A model generated the notes under the pieces. It saw only the letters and a program-made list of their open reading frames with translations, had not been told where the DNA came from and did not search any database. A DNA stretch of 64,000 nucleotides from Ulota crispa (Eukaryota; Streptophyta; Bryopsida; Orthotrichales; Orthotrichaceae): NCBI GenBank assembly GCA_963920765.1, contig OY987250.1, positions 4,402,001 to 4,466,000 on the forward strand. The letters are read 5' to 3'. The translations under genes and the position numbers were made by a program. Positions within the stretch are counted from its first letter, which is position 1; the number at the start of each line of letters is the position of its first letter. This document shows, piece by piece, positions 1 through 11,600 of this stretch.

Positions 1-34
1 AGAGAGCCGGAAAAAGAAACAGTTCTACAGCCAT

Positions 35-677
35 TTAACCCCTCAACTCCCAAGGGGTTTAAACTATGTCTCTCTAAATCTTATTCAAGGATGTTCACAG
101 TTTCATTAGGATTTTTTTAGTGGTTATTGTTACATTTAAATTCTTATTGAAGTCTAGTTTCAACATCAAGAGTTTGATTTTGGAAGTGAGTTTGTCTATT
201 CAAAATTTTGTGCAAGGATGTCCATTGCAAATCTTCACTTTCTAGTGTTGAAAGCTCTTGGAAATGAGCCCCAAGTACACTAGAACTTGGAGAAAAAATC
301 ACATTAAAATTTCATTTAAATTTTTTGTAGAATAGATTTTGAGAAGCCATAAATTGATTGGGGTTATGCAAGTTATGCTTTACATAGTCATATTTTTTGG
401 TACGCTCAATTTTAGGTCTGAGACGCAAAAAGAGGATTGAAAGACTTCAAATCACTTTTTGAGTTTTAACACCCTCATGATCAAACATTATAATCTTTCA
501 ATCCATAGGAGATATTGTTGTGATTTCTTTTCCTATGTGATCTATAACATGTCTACCTTGAATTTGTACGGTTATGCTTCAAAGAAAATTAATAAGATTG
601 ATCAAAATGTAGGCATTTTGTTCAGTTTCAAACAAATTATGAGATACTCCAAAATTCCAAGGGCATTGAGGGGTTAA
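35..677 (+). mobile_element. TTAA-flanked MITE, family A, copy 1
   Basis: Both ends read TTAA followed by a matching terminal inverted repeat, TTAACCCCTCAACTCCC on the left and GGGCATTGAGGGGTTAA on the right. The body aligns by eye with copies at 5979-6629, 6634-7537 and 41550-42195 (shared stretches such as CTTTCAATCCATA and AACATGTCTACCTTGAATTTG). No transposase reading frame is present. A TTAA target site with C-rich termini is the piggyBac signature; that class assignment is inferred. Confidence 0.75.
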
Positions 678-1533
678 ATTGAAAATTTCTGAGTCTATGA
701 ATTAGTTACACTTGCTGAAAGTAAAAGATGCATAGGTAGCTATTTTTGATCATATGATGTGGCATTCATGATTTGTAGGTAGCTTGCTAACAAAGCACTT
801 GAATTTGAAATGTAAGCACTATAAATTTGAGAATGCTCAACTAAGTTCATTAAAATGTGTAAGCACCCATTCCATATTCTAATACTCAAATTATGATTGA
901 TTGATTGATTTTTTTTGATATATCTATATTTAACTCAAAGACAACCCAGCACAATTATGACCAATAAGCACATTGAATAGTAGCTCATGTCACTCTCTTA
1001 AGTTCCTAAATTGGTGCATGCAAACGTACAATTTTTGAACATAGAAATTGTAGCCCATTAATAAAGCTCTTTGCTCCATTTCTGGCAACTCTACATGAGC
1101 CATTCAAAAATGCATGAAATGTATTAAAGCCTCCTATCCTATTCATAGAGAATTCAATAACAGAATGTGGCTTAAGTTTTGGGGAAAATATTGAAAATAG
1201 GGCTCACAATTGGCCATATTTTGAAAATAAGCTTGACAATTACAAATTTATTATCAAAAATAGACCCCATCATATATAAAAAATAGGTCTTACAACTAAG
1301 GTGACCAAAACTTTATGCATGTTTATTTATGGGAATTGATATATGCACACACACGAGATAACTTGTAGGTATTTGCTATCAAAAAGCTAAATTTAAAAAT
1401 TTGAATTCACATTTGGATTTAGAGACCTTAATTTCATCTAGTACCACAATGAAGTTTACAATTGGCCAACATCCAATGGAAAAGCTTAGCTTGCTTATTG
1501 AAATTTAAACGCATTATGCTGAAATATGTATAC
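678..1533. other. AT-rich spacer without recognisable gene
   Basis: I see no coding exon here. Around 1181-1290 are phrases such as 'gaaaataggg' that resemble the termini of the 33645-34051 MITE, so part may be a decayed copy of that family. Confidence 0.4.
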
Positions 1534-1758
1534 TTATGCGATGGAAGCAACCATCATGACAACATGTTGAGGAAGAGGAGGTGATTGTCCATAATCTTTT
1601 GTCATCCACCATAGTGCTTTCCACTTGGAATATGAAAAATTTACATTCCAATTGTCAAACAAGTTCGAGAAATGGCCTCTGTAGAGATTGTCAGGTCCTA
1701 CCCAGACTGCTTTCAGTGGTATACCTCCACCAAGAACAACTTCACTTACATAGAGCAA
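1534..1758 (-). other. Unrecognised exon-like open frame
   Basis: A 74-codon open frame, more GC-rich than its surroundings, contains the residues GGGIPLKAVWVGPDNLYRG. I do not recognise the family. No splice sites or neighbouring exons support a working gene. It may be a captured exon or a gene relic. Confidence 0.25.
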
Positions 1759-2099
1759 GGAAGAGAGAATATTAGTGTTTTTTAGCAGTTCATAGCCTGA
1801 TTGCTATAGTTATAATAAAATGGCTTAAGACTTGACAAAAGACTGTGAAACTTGGTTACATGGGAAATTTGAAAAAAATAAATCATTGGAACACACTTGC
1901 CGAGAATCACTTTGTAAGCTTACAAAACCCAATTGCCAAACTTCAAGAATCTAAATAAAAACTTCACAAATTTGTAGACGATTGAATTGATTGACTCGTT
2001 GATTGACTAACATATTAACTTCCCAATCTTCTAATAGCACGGAAAGAAATGGTGGCGTGAAATCACATCTAGAGAAATTGGTTAAGTTACCATCAATCA

Positions 2100-2493
2100 A
2101 AGATTGTATTCAATGCCACACCTGAAGTGTTACTTTGTGAAACTTGCACGGTGAAGGCTCTTTGTATTTCAAGCTCTTGCAAGTTGTCCTTCAATTTTTG
2201 TTTTGTCGCTGCCTATATCTATTTTGTGGCTTCATGCAACTCGTCTAGTAATGAAGAATTTTGTATTTCAGATTTCTTCAAGTCGTTTTGAGGTTTGGAG
2301 CATTGAGCTTTATATTTGGTGTGGCTCTTGTACACAATTCTTTCATATGCCTTCTCTTTTCTCAGTTGCTTAGATATCACCTTTTGCTCCTCAATCCTAG
2401 CAGTTTTCAATTGTGCCAATTCTGTCTCTTCCTTGACCAATTGGGCTTTCAGTTGAGATGGAGTCTCGTGGACCTCAGCCAAATTGGTTCCAC
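2100..2493 (-). pseudogene. Coiled-coil gene fragment, broken
   Basis: On the minus strand the frame reads a charged, heptad-like sequence (for example LKAQLVKEETELAQLKTAR, then SSLLDELHEATK). It meets two TAG codons just below position 2220 and then continues in the same frame through KQKLKDNLQELEIQRAF to a further stop near 2095. The Glu/Lys/Leu-rich pattern predicts a coiled coil. The family is not identified; the SSLLDELHE phrase faintly recalls PLLNELHEL at the end of the OBERON gene in this window, which may be chance. Its upstream end abuts a MITE at 2494. Two internal stops and no flanking exons argue for a pseudogene. Confidence 0.4.
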
Positions 2494-2812
2494 TAAGGGT
2501 AGGAACATTCATAAGCGTTAGTGTCCCCATAACCGTCACCTCTAAAATCTTGGAAAATTTGTAAAAGTAAAAAGATGTAAGTACAAGGATGTACAACATG
2601 TGAACATGAAACCTTAGTGTTGGTTATGGGTATAATGATAGTTTGCTCTTTAAAACTTCACAACTTATTCTCACAATATCCAAATAATACATTCAAAAGT
2701 GCAAATTCATTATATTTTTGTTGCTAACAAGATCCTATAATTTGTTAGATTTTTATTAATAATTATCGTGTTCAAAACCCTTAAACTAACACTTATGAGT
2801 GTTCCTACCTTA
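2494..2812 (+). mobile_element. TA-flanked MITE (AGGTAGG family), copy 1
   Basis: Termini are TAAGGGTAGGAACATTCATA on the left and the inverted match TATGAGTGTTCCTACCTTA on the right. A sister copy lies at 23038-23353 in the same orientation with high similarity throughout, for example 'aacatgaaaccttagtgttg'. TA at both edges suggests a Tc1/mariner-type origin (inferred). No coding capacity. Confidence 0.65.
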
Positions 2813-3353
2813 TGCCAACTCTATCTTTGCCTTGACCAATTTATATGTATATGTTATACAGTGTGTGTAACATCTTATGGCAAGACCCTTCCATAAAGAA
2901 GAGTAAAATCTAAGTTAGAAGCATTTATGATTTCCTCTAAAACTATTCTTATTGTTTAAAGACCATAACAACATGACAATTGTCTAGATTATTGTAAAAT
3001 TAAGAAGAAATTGGAAAATTGGGAAAAATGAGCCTATTTTATTAACTAACAATTAATAAGGTTTACTTTTGTTCTCCTCACATGTTCATAAGGTTGTTAA
3101 TTTTTATCAAGAGAGTTAAAAGAATTCCTTATCACAAACAAGTTATAAGTTGATTTTCAACATTTTTAACATCTACTCAGACCATTTCTCCATCTTAGTA
3201 CAAGTCAGGTTAAATATTTGCATGATTAAATCCTATAAATGTTTGGTTTCCTCAGACCATGCTTTCATAGTCAAAATCGCATCCATAATCTTTCAAGAAA
3301 TTTTCAGTAAGAATTGGCTAGCATGTAACTAAAAGTCGGTTCCCTTGTACTAT
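2813..3353. other. AT-rich spacer
   Basis: No gene, structured RNA or repeat boundary could be supported in this stretch. Confidence 0.5.
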
Positions 3354-3835
3354 GGGGTACAAGGTGCTTACCAATTGCCTATTTTAGTCATTCAGCTTTT
3401 TTAGTGAAATATGAAGTATAATTGGAATATTTTTGTTAAAAAAAATATCATTGCATCCTTATGCAATACTAAGCAAGTGTACCAAATTTCAGTTCCTAAA
3501 AAACCAAAACTCCATTTTTGGTGAATTTTTTTGTAAGAAATTCATAGATTTACATGATAATTGATTGAAAAACATTGGTGATGATTTTTTGAGATTTGGT
3601 TCCATGGGTATGTAGGAAACATCCACATGCACATCTTTCATGCTAAAAAACTTCCTTAAGTAACAAAAACTTTATGTACAAAAGATTCAATGAAACTTGT
3701 GAATGTGATAGGCCCAAATTTTGTAAAATATATATTTTTCTATGAAAATTAAATTTTGCTGTTTGACTCAAACATTGTAACTAAGTTTGTATCTTTGAAC
3801 ATGATATTTTGTTTACTTGATGAAAAGATCGTTAC

Positions 3836-3871
<36 letters not shown>

Positions 3872-4352
3872 GTAACGATCTTTTCATCAAGTAAACAAAA
3901 TATCATGTTCAAAGATACAAACTTAGTTACAATGTTTGAGTCAAACAGCAAAATTTGATTTTCATAGAAAAATATATATTTTACAAAATTTGGGCCTATC
4001 ACATTCACAAGTTTCATTGAATCTTTTGTACATAAAGTTTTTGTTACTTAAGGAAGTTTTTTAGCATGAAAGATGTGCATGTGGATGTTTCCTACATACC
4101 CATGGAACCAAATCTCAAAAAATCATCACCAATGTTTTTCAATCAATTATCATGTAAATCTATGAATTTCTTATAAAAAAATTCACCAAAAATGGAGTTT
4201 TGGTTTTTTAGGAACTGAAATTTGGTACACTTGCTTAGTATTGCATAAGGATGCAATGATATTTTTTTTAACAAAATATTCCAATTATGCTTCATGTTTC
4301 ACCAAAAAAATTGAATGGCTAAAATAGGCAATTGGTAAGCACCTTGTACCCC
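3354..4352. repeat. ~1 kb near-perfect inverted repeat (snap-back)
   Basis: The left arm (3354-3838) and right arm (3869-4352) are reverse complements with only a few differences that I could find. They are joined by a (TA)n tract at 3838-3868. Outer ends read GGGGTACAAGGTGCTTACC and its complement. A transcript would fold into a ~485-bp duplex. I could not define a target-site duplication, so whether it is a fold-back MITE or a rearrangement is open. No coding frame of interest. Confidence 0.85.
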
Positions 4353-4722
4353 ACTTTACATTGCGAGTGATCAATAGTAGGTTTCAATGAAGAATTCTTC
4401 CTAATCATTTACCATTTCATTATACAAGGGATACTAATTAGTGCAAGATTTTGAATAGTGCAAAACCCCTTCAAACTAATTTGGATGAAGCCCTTACTAT
4501 TCATACAGAGTTTTGGCTAGAACTGTTTGTTGCTGCTCAAATAGCAACTTGATGACAAAACTTGTATGATATGGCATCATTTACACACTCTAATTAAGCT
4601 ATGTGCTAACAAAATTTCCTTAGAATTTTGACTAATAGTTTTTACACTTGTAGTTCACAATTTATGAAATTGACCTAAATTACTATGAACTATTTTACGA
4701 GTGCACCTTACAAATCCACTTA
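4353..4722. other. AT-rich spacer
   Basis: Nothing recognisable between the palindrome and the CACTA MITE. Confidence 0.5.
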
Positions 4723-4916
4723 CACTAGAAGAAAAACAAGGATAAACGACTAGGTCACTAGAACTGCCTTGCAACTCCACAATAACTCCACAACATTTGC
4801 ACAATTACAATCTAGTCGTGTAGTCATTGTGCAATTGTTTGTGGAATTGCAAGGCAGTTTTGGTGACCTAGTCGTTGTGATTTGTGGAGTTGTTTATCCT
4901 TGTTTTTCTTCTAGTG
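4723..4916. mobile_element. CACTA-type MITE
   Basis: Termini are CACTAGAAGAAAAACAAGGA on the left and its inverted match ending CTTCTAGTG on the right, flanked by a 3-bp TTA duplication (4720-4722 and 4917-4919). A 3-bp duplication with CACTA ends is diagnostic of the CACTA (En/Spm, CMC) superfamily. At 194 bp the element is non-autonomous. Most of it is inverted repeat. Confidence 0.85.
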
Positions 4917-5128
4917 TTATTTCTTGACACTTGTGCAATGTAGCATAATTTGTGGGGGTGTAATGACTAAAATAACTTATGTACTTTAGTACAAGTACAT
5001 TGAATATTCAATCTATTACAATGATAGATGGAAGAGTCTATTTTTTGTATGCTTTAATATCAACTTTTGCTACTCTTCTATAAAGTTGCATAACTTCCAT
5101 TTTCCCAATTACAAAGGAAAATTGGCCC

Positions 5129-5982
5129 TTAACCCATGAAGGACTTGACCCATTTTGAAATGGTCAAACTTCATGTCTAAGCTAAATTTTTCTTTTTAAA
5201 CTGTGTTCAAACAAAAAATATATATTTTTATTGCTTGAAACTTTGAATGATATATCACTGCAAGAAACTTCAATTTGTTTCATGAAAATTTGTAACTGTT
5301 ATTATTTTTTTTCAAAAAATGAACATAAATAAGTTAAAATAGCAAAAGAAATCCAAATTACTTGAATTCTTTTCAAGAGGTACAAACAGCATTAAAGATT
5401 AGTATGAAAAAATTTCAATTGGTTATTTTATTTTTTACACCCAAAACAGCCACAATAAAGAATATTAAGTCAAATTTGACTATCAAACCAAGTTTATCCG
5501 TATATTTAACTAATATATTAAAATTTTATATTTTTTCTAGAAGGTACATCAATTTTCTATTTACTATTTTTTTTTGGATAAATTTGATGGAAAATTTGAA
5601 TTATTGTGATTTTTTAAAGCTAAATCTGGAAATAAAATCATATCATTCAGAGAATATATTTAAAAAATTTGGAATTTCTCCCATAAATGAATGGTAGAAT
5701 GAGAAACATATTTTTTTAGTTTAAATTTAAAATGCATTGAAAGAGTAGAAGACATGAATGAAAAACACACCATATTGTGTCATTTGGATTCTAACACTTG
5801 GAGCTTTCAATGGCAATAACTCTTTCAATTTTTGACATTTAAAAACTTATATGTATGGAATAGAAAGAAAACTTGTCAAGCTTCATTTTCATAGTTTGAA
5901 CCACATACCAAAAGTCAATATTTTGAAAGTTACAATGAGGGTTGACTAAGGCGCATCCAATTTTTGGATGCACTGACCTTAA
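5129..5982. mobile_element. TTAA-flanked MITE, family E, copy 1
   Basis: Starts TTAACCCATGAAGGACTTGA and ends GGATGCACTGACCTTAA, the final TTAA being shared with the next element. A second copy occupies 31346-32205; both contain 'aaatggtcaaacttcatgtc' near the left end and 'ggcgcatcca' near the right. No transposase frame. Confidence 0.65.
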
Positions 5983-6629
5983 CCCCTCAACGCCCAAAGG
6001 GCTCAAACTATGCCCCTCAAAATTTTATTCATGAATGCCCAAAGTTTCTTCAATATTTTTATAGTGGTTATTGTTATATTTAAATTCTTATTGAAGTTTA
6101 GTTTCACCATCAAGAGTGATTTTGTAAATGATTGTTTCTGATCTTTTGGTTCAAGATTTTGTGCAAGGGTGTCCATTGCAAATCTTCACTTTCTAGTGTT
6201 GAAGGCTCTTGGAAATGAATCTCAAGTACACTAGAACTTGGAGAAAAAATCACATTAAAAAGTCATTTAAAAAAATTGTAGAATGGATTTTGAGAAGCCG
6301 TAAATTGATTGGGGTTATGCATGTTATTCTTTACATACTCATATTTTTTTGGTACCCTCAATTTTAGGTTTGAGATGCAAAAAGAGGATTGAAAGACTTC
6401 AAATCACTTTCACAGTTTTAACACCCTCATGATCAAACATTATAATCTTTCAATCCATAAGTGAAATAGTTGTGATTTCTTTTCCTATGTGATCTATAAC
6501 ATGTCTGCCTTGAATTTGTACGGTTACGTTTCAAAGAAAATTGATAAGATTGGTCAAAATGCCAGCATTTTGTTCACTTTCAAGAAAATTTTGAGATACT
6601 CCAAAATTCCAAGGGCTTTGAGGGGTTAA
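5979..6629 (+). mobile_element. TTAA-flanked MITE, family A, copy 2
   Basis: Ends are TTAACCCCTCAACGCCCAAA and GGGCTTTGAGGGGTTAA. The body matches the 35-677 copy closely. It shares its left TTAA with the family E element upstream and lies 4 bp from the next copy. Confidence 0.75.
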
Positions 6630-6633
6630 AGGG

Positions 6634-7537
6634 TTAACCCCTCAACGCCCAAGGGGATCTAAGTGCGCACCTTTGAATTTTATTTAGAGATGCCCGAAGT
6701 TTCTTCAAGATTTTTTTAGTGGTTATTATTATTTTTGAATTCTTATTGAAGTCTCATTTCAGCATTAACCCCTGAGCGCCCAGAGTTATTTTGGATTTAG
6801 GAGAAAATGGGAGGTTTAATGGCCACCACAGCTTGGAAAATTACATCCACAAAAAGTGACCATAGGATTTGAAAAAGGACTACCTTCTCTATTGATGGGG
6901 ACCAACCATGGCTGTTTTCACCGTACAAATTAAGAAAAAAGAGGAGATGAAGTTATGGGCCCCAATGACAGGATCCTGTCGCTGGGGTGCTTAAGGGTTA
7001 AGGAATCTGATTTTGAAAATGAATTAACATGATTTGTCTATTCAAAATTTTGTGCAAGGATATCCATTGCAAATATTCACTTTCTAGTGTTAGAGATGAG
7101 CCTCAAGTACACTAGAACTTAGAGAAAAATCACATTAAAAATTCATTTTAAAAAATTGTAGAATAGATTTTTGAGAAGCTGTAAATTGATTGGGATTATG
7201 CATGTTATACTTTACATACTCATAACTTTATGGTACCCTCAATTTTTGATTTGAGATGCAAAAAGAGGATTGAAAGACTTCAAATCATTGTCACAGTTTT
7301 AACACCCTCATAATCAAACATTATAATCTTTCAATCCATAAGTGATATTATTGTGACTTCTTTTCCAATATGATCTATAACATGTCTACCTTGAATTTGT
7401 ATGGTTACGTAGCAAAGAAAATTGATAAGATTGACGCTGCAAAGAAAATTGATAAGATTGATCAAAATGTCAACAAATTGTTCACTTTCTAGCAAATTTT
7501 GAGATACTCAAAAGTATCACAAGTGTTGAGGGGTTAA
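6634..7537 (+). mobile_element. TTAA-flanked MITE, family A, copy 3, interrupted
   Basis: Ends are TTAACCCCTCAACGCCCAAG and AAGTGTTGAGGGGTTAA. The element is split by the 6765-7001 element; removing that insertion restores the family A alignment. A short internal duplication (gcaaagaaaattgataagattga, twice near 7411-7460) is also present. Confidence 0.75.
6765..7001. mobile_element. TTAA-flanked MITE, family D, nested
   Basis: Starts TTAACCCCTGAGCGCCCAGA and ends GGGGTGCTTAAGGGTTAA, 237 bp, inside family A copy 3. A longer relative is at 24295-25067, with ends TTAACCCCTGAGCGCCCAGG and GGGGCGCTCAAGGGTTAA. The nesting shows that this family moved after the host copy had landed. Confidence 0.75.
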
Positions 7538-7560
7538 GATGCAGGTCACAAAGGCCACCA

Positions 7561-7916
7561 TTAACCCTTAAACGTCAAGCTCATCCCCGTGGCTAGCCCG
7601 CTACAATGCCTTCTACAATATTTTTCAAGAATTCCAAAACTATGATTGGTGTAACAAGTGCCCAACTAGCTGCAAAAGTGAATAGTACAAGTTGATCTCA
7701 CAAAAACTGTAAGGACAGTATGGATCTTTGCACAATTTGGATTGTCTAAAAATAAGAATGTATTTTATGAAGTTATTTTTTGCCTTCCATGATGGAGCAT
7801 GTGTTTATGATCACTTCTGGGAAAAAGTCAGATGAAAATTTGCTTTCTTCTACCATACAGAATGCTTTTTCAGAGGCAAAGGACAAAAATTGTCCTTCTG
7901 AACGTTTAGGGGTTAA
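7561..7916. mobile_element. TTAA-flanked MITE, family B, copy 1
   Basis: Starts TTAACCCTTAAACGTCAAG and ends CTGAACGTTTAGGGGTTAA. Relatives: a right-hand end at 29638-29641 and a left-hand end at 52765 inside an intron of the J-domain gene. Shared interior phrases include 'gcaaaagt' and 'tatgatcactt'. Confidence 0.7.
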
Positions 7917-8422
7917 AACTCTTCGCTTGTGATAAAAAAATAAAATAAAAGTCCCACTCCAAAATCCAAATAGACTAATAAGACATTCTTCTCAAACTCA
8001 TTTCAGGCTTCTTTACAAAGGCAATCGAATGACTCTCGCATGTTTTTGCCCTTACCTTAGCCAATGGACCTTCTGCAGGACATAAATCCGCTTCATTGAA
8101 TGACCAACCCACCAAGTGATCAGAAATCACGGAGGCTGCAAATAATCATACGGTTCATAAGTATGTCACAGTTTTTTAGTTCACATGGAAGTGAAATTTC
8201 ACAAAAGCTGATCTCAACTCCAATCCATTCCCAGTGAGGTCGTGCAGTAGCAGCACGGATCCTGGTTCCATTCCAACGTTGGTAACATGGGGGGGTCATA
8301 ATGGAAGGCGTCGATCTTGTAGTTCATTTCAGTATCTTTCAAATAAGTATGAACAGCCTCTACTATACACGGTTTGTCTCATTTCGATGGTGATTGTCTC
8401 CCCCCCGGTTTCACACAATTCC
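7917..8422. other. Downstream flank of the OBERON gene
   Basis: Probably 3' untranslated and intergenic sequence of the minus-strand OBERON gene. No further exon is supported; a CT-rich tract near 8400 is the only notable composition. Confidence 0.4.
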
Positions 8423-8692
8423 TACTTCCAACTATGCCATTTCACGTCGTGTAGCTCATTGAGTAATGGAAGATTCATGGTATGAAAATCCATCTGCCCA
8501 CAATTGTATGCCGTTTCCACGCCTGAAGTGTTCGTGTAGCCTTGTCAGCAACAGTAAGATCATCAAGGGCGTGGGAATCCATCTGCAGACAGTTTCTACT
8601 TCCAGCTATGCCGTTTCGAAGCCTCGAGTTGCTTCAAAAGTTCGTGTAACTCATTCAGCAATGGCAGATTCATGGCACGAAAATCCCTCTGA
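8423..8692 (-). repeat. Degenerate triplication of the OBERON C-terminal coding segment
   Basis: Three related blocks begin near 8433, 8507 and 8607 (shared 'tatgcc'), spaced about 74 and 100 bp. The block nearest the gene encodes its end, MNLPLLNELHELLKQLEASK then HSWK and stop. The farthest block, read on the minus strand, still gives MNLPLLNELHDVKWHSWK and a stop. The middle block has lost the frame. Two copies therefore lie beyond the gene's stop codon, in its presumed 3' UTR. Confidence 0.7.
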
Positions 8693-11600
8693 GCCTGGTG
8701 TAACACCTGCACTGTGTCACGGTGTTTCCGACACCGCTCCTCGGCGTCCTCCATCCCCAGCTTGGACAACTTTCCGGTGTACTCCTGGTCGATCTTCTCA
8801 GCCTTGGCCAACATGATACGATGCAGGCCCTCGGCTTCACGCCGTGCTTCGTCGGCTCGAAGCGCGAACATCTTAGCCTCAGCCTGCTTGATGCGGACGA
8901 CGCTCTCCAACTCCTCTATCTGTGCCTTCTTGCGCTCCCTTTCCTGATGGAGCTCCGAGGCTTCTTGCCGCTTCTGTTCCAGCTCACTGTCATAAGTTGC
9001 GAGAGCTTCCTTTGCCATTTCTAGTGTCGTTTGGGTGCTCGGCTGCTTAGTACTGAGTGGAAGTGGTGAGAGTTTTTTTACTTCTGCAGCAGGCAAGGCT
9101 AGTGTTGATTGCGATTGCTCGGGTGTCACGCCATGAGAAGAACTATCTGACACAGCTCAACCAACCCCACACACATCCAAATCAGAACTTCTACGAGGAT
9201 ATAAAACAGTTATGCCATAACGAGAAATAGTCAAGCCCACCCAACTCTAATCCAAGACTACACAACAAATGGCTAACCCGCAATTGTCTCCCGACCCGAG
9301 ATAAACGTATGATTTTCATATATCTCTTTCCAAACGATATTCAGTATATAATCCTCGGTACAATACTCAGTATGATCTTCCATGTAATCCTCACTTACTG
9401 AAAATTCAAAGAATCACATTTGATAATCATAGAACGACACTACTCCTCTGCACAATTATACTAGACAGGATAAATTCATTTCAAGCAAAAGTGAGCCCTA
9501 ACATGCTACTATGGGTTTTCAACACTTCGCCTCATTCCCATTGGACACCAGAATTTTCTGCATTTTCTAGTCACCACTTAATCTCTCCCCTTGGGGTAGA
9601 GCCAACAAAATGAGGATCCCTAGTTTAATGATAACAGAAAGTAAAGGTCCTGAAAATGCGGCGGTATTGAAGACACAGATTTTTGCTGGACTTGAAAGAT
9701 AAGGCTGGAGAAACCACATAACCAAGAAAAATAATGCAGACTTGCGCCAAGCACAAAGCGCAAGCTTATAAGCCAAAACTAAGATCGACTTACCATCGAA
9801 AAATTTGACCATACTGCGACAGGCGGCTGCAGTGTCCACCTGAGAGTTGAGCTGCTGCAATATCAGTTCAGCCTTGCTGCAGAGTTGCTTTCCACGTATA
9901 TCAGTGCTTCCATGAAATATGCGGCGGACGCAATCCAACTCTCGAGCTAATACGTCTCTGCCCCACTCAGGAGCACATGTACAAAATACATCCTTCACGA
10001 ACCCATAGAGCTCACTTGTATGGCCACATGCCACGCAATGAAATTGCATCTCAGTGGTTCCAGCTGCACCCCGAATGCTAGGGCCGGGAGTTATATAGGC
10101 CATCCGGATCCCACAGTCCGTGTGGCACCAATGAAGACAGAAGTCGCAACCAATCCAGCGGCATGTATTAGCATCAAAGTCAAACTTGGAGCACACCACA
10201 CACATACAGGAGTTGCAGAAACCACCCTTTTGAGCACATAGCTTACAATCGCAATCATCCGCAGGTAGCTGATTCTGACAGACAAAATTGCGGCATCTTT
10301 GTTGGAGGAAAACTTCAACCAAAGCCGAGTGGGTCATAGGGATGTCAGAGTGTAAGAAGGCCAATATTCCCGTCTTCACCGCAACCAGTAACTCCAGCTG
10401 AATCCGATGAGCTCGCAACAGAACATCAGTGGTGAGATCTTTTCGAGCTGCAAGCGTCTGCTGAAGCTGCACAAACTGCTCCCGCTTCTCAATGCTATTC
10501 AGCATATCCCTCAGGTTCTCTTTCAAACCGGCCAAAAAGCTGTCAGGAAGCTCCTGCAGCTTGCGAGCCATGGAAGGAATGGGCTCTGACACTATATCCT
10601 GCACGCCAATGCTAGTAAACTCCCTCTCTGATCCTGCTACTTCAATTTCCCTGTGTCCGAAAGTAGTCCTCCCCCCCTTCGAATGGGATTGCGTCCCTCT
10701 TGAATCTCCACTACGTGATGGCGACGACCAGACTTCGCCTGCATCTCTGTGACGGTGTTTATGCTTCTGTTCCTTCCGCAGTGCACGCCTGGCATCGTCA
10801 GACTGCGAGGGGTGCATTTCACGGTCTGCCACGGGAGGTTGATGACTACCTTGAGAATTATCAATACTGTCGGACCCTCGCTCTCCACCCCTGAAGCGCT
10901 CACTGCCTAGAGAATGTTGCAAAATTTGAGGATTTGACAGTACTTTCTGATACAAAGTCGACTTTTGCTTTCGCCTGTCATGAGCTCCTGACGCTTCGTT
11001 TCCCTGATTGCTACCATGTGAGTTTTGCCAGCTCCCGTATGATGCCTGTTCCTTGCTAAAGGAGATCTGCTGGCTCCCGCTCGACAGCTCCGTCTTATCC
11101 ATGGACGTCTGCGTGAGCGAACAGCTTGGGTTGTGTTGAAATGGATGCGAGTGTGACAGTGAAAGAGAATCGGTAAACTGCCTAGACTGGGAAGGTCCCT
11201 GTTGGGATGGATTCGAATGAGCTCGCCGCTGCTTTTGAGGTCGGCTATGGGGGTCCCCAGAAGAAAGAGAGAGCGAGGTATCAGGTAGGGCAAGCGAAAG
11301 ATGAGCACCATCCTCTACGCGCTGTTTCTTCTCAGTCTGCCTCTCCTCTTCCTTCGTTTCCTCCCTATCCCTTTCCCGTCCACTTCCGCTTAGTTTCATG
11401 AAAAATTTGCCAGCAGAGGTTGTTGCTGCTGCTCCAATTTGCTCATTATCTTCTTGCCGTGGTTTGTTCAGGGACCCTAATGTAAACCCCCTGCCCTGTA
11501 GACCTACTCGCTGCGGTTTCTTCGAATTTACTTCTTCTAGAAGCTCCTTCCGTTTTGTGTCATGCTCTACACAAAGCTGGAGATCCAACTGCGTATTTCC

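Noticed and set aside
3354-4352. Reading the long palindrome as a CRISPR-like or satellite structure
   Set aside because: It is a single inverted repeat with no spacer-repeat periodicity.
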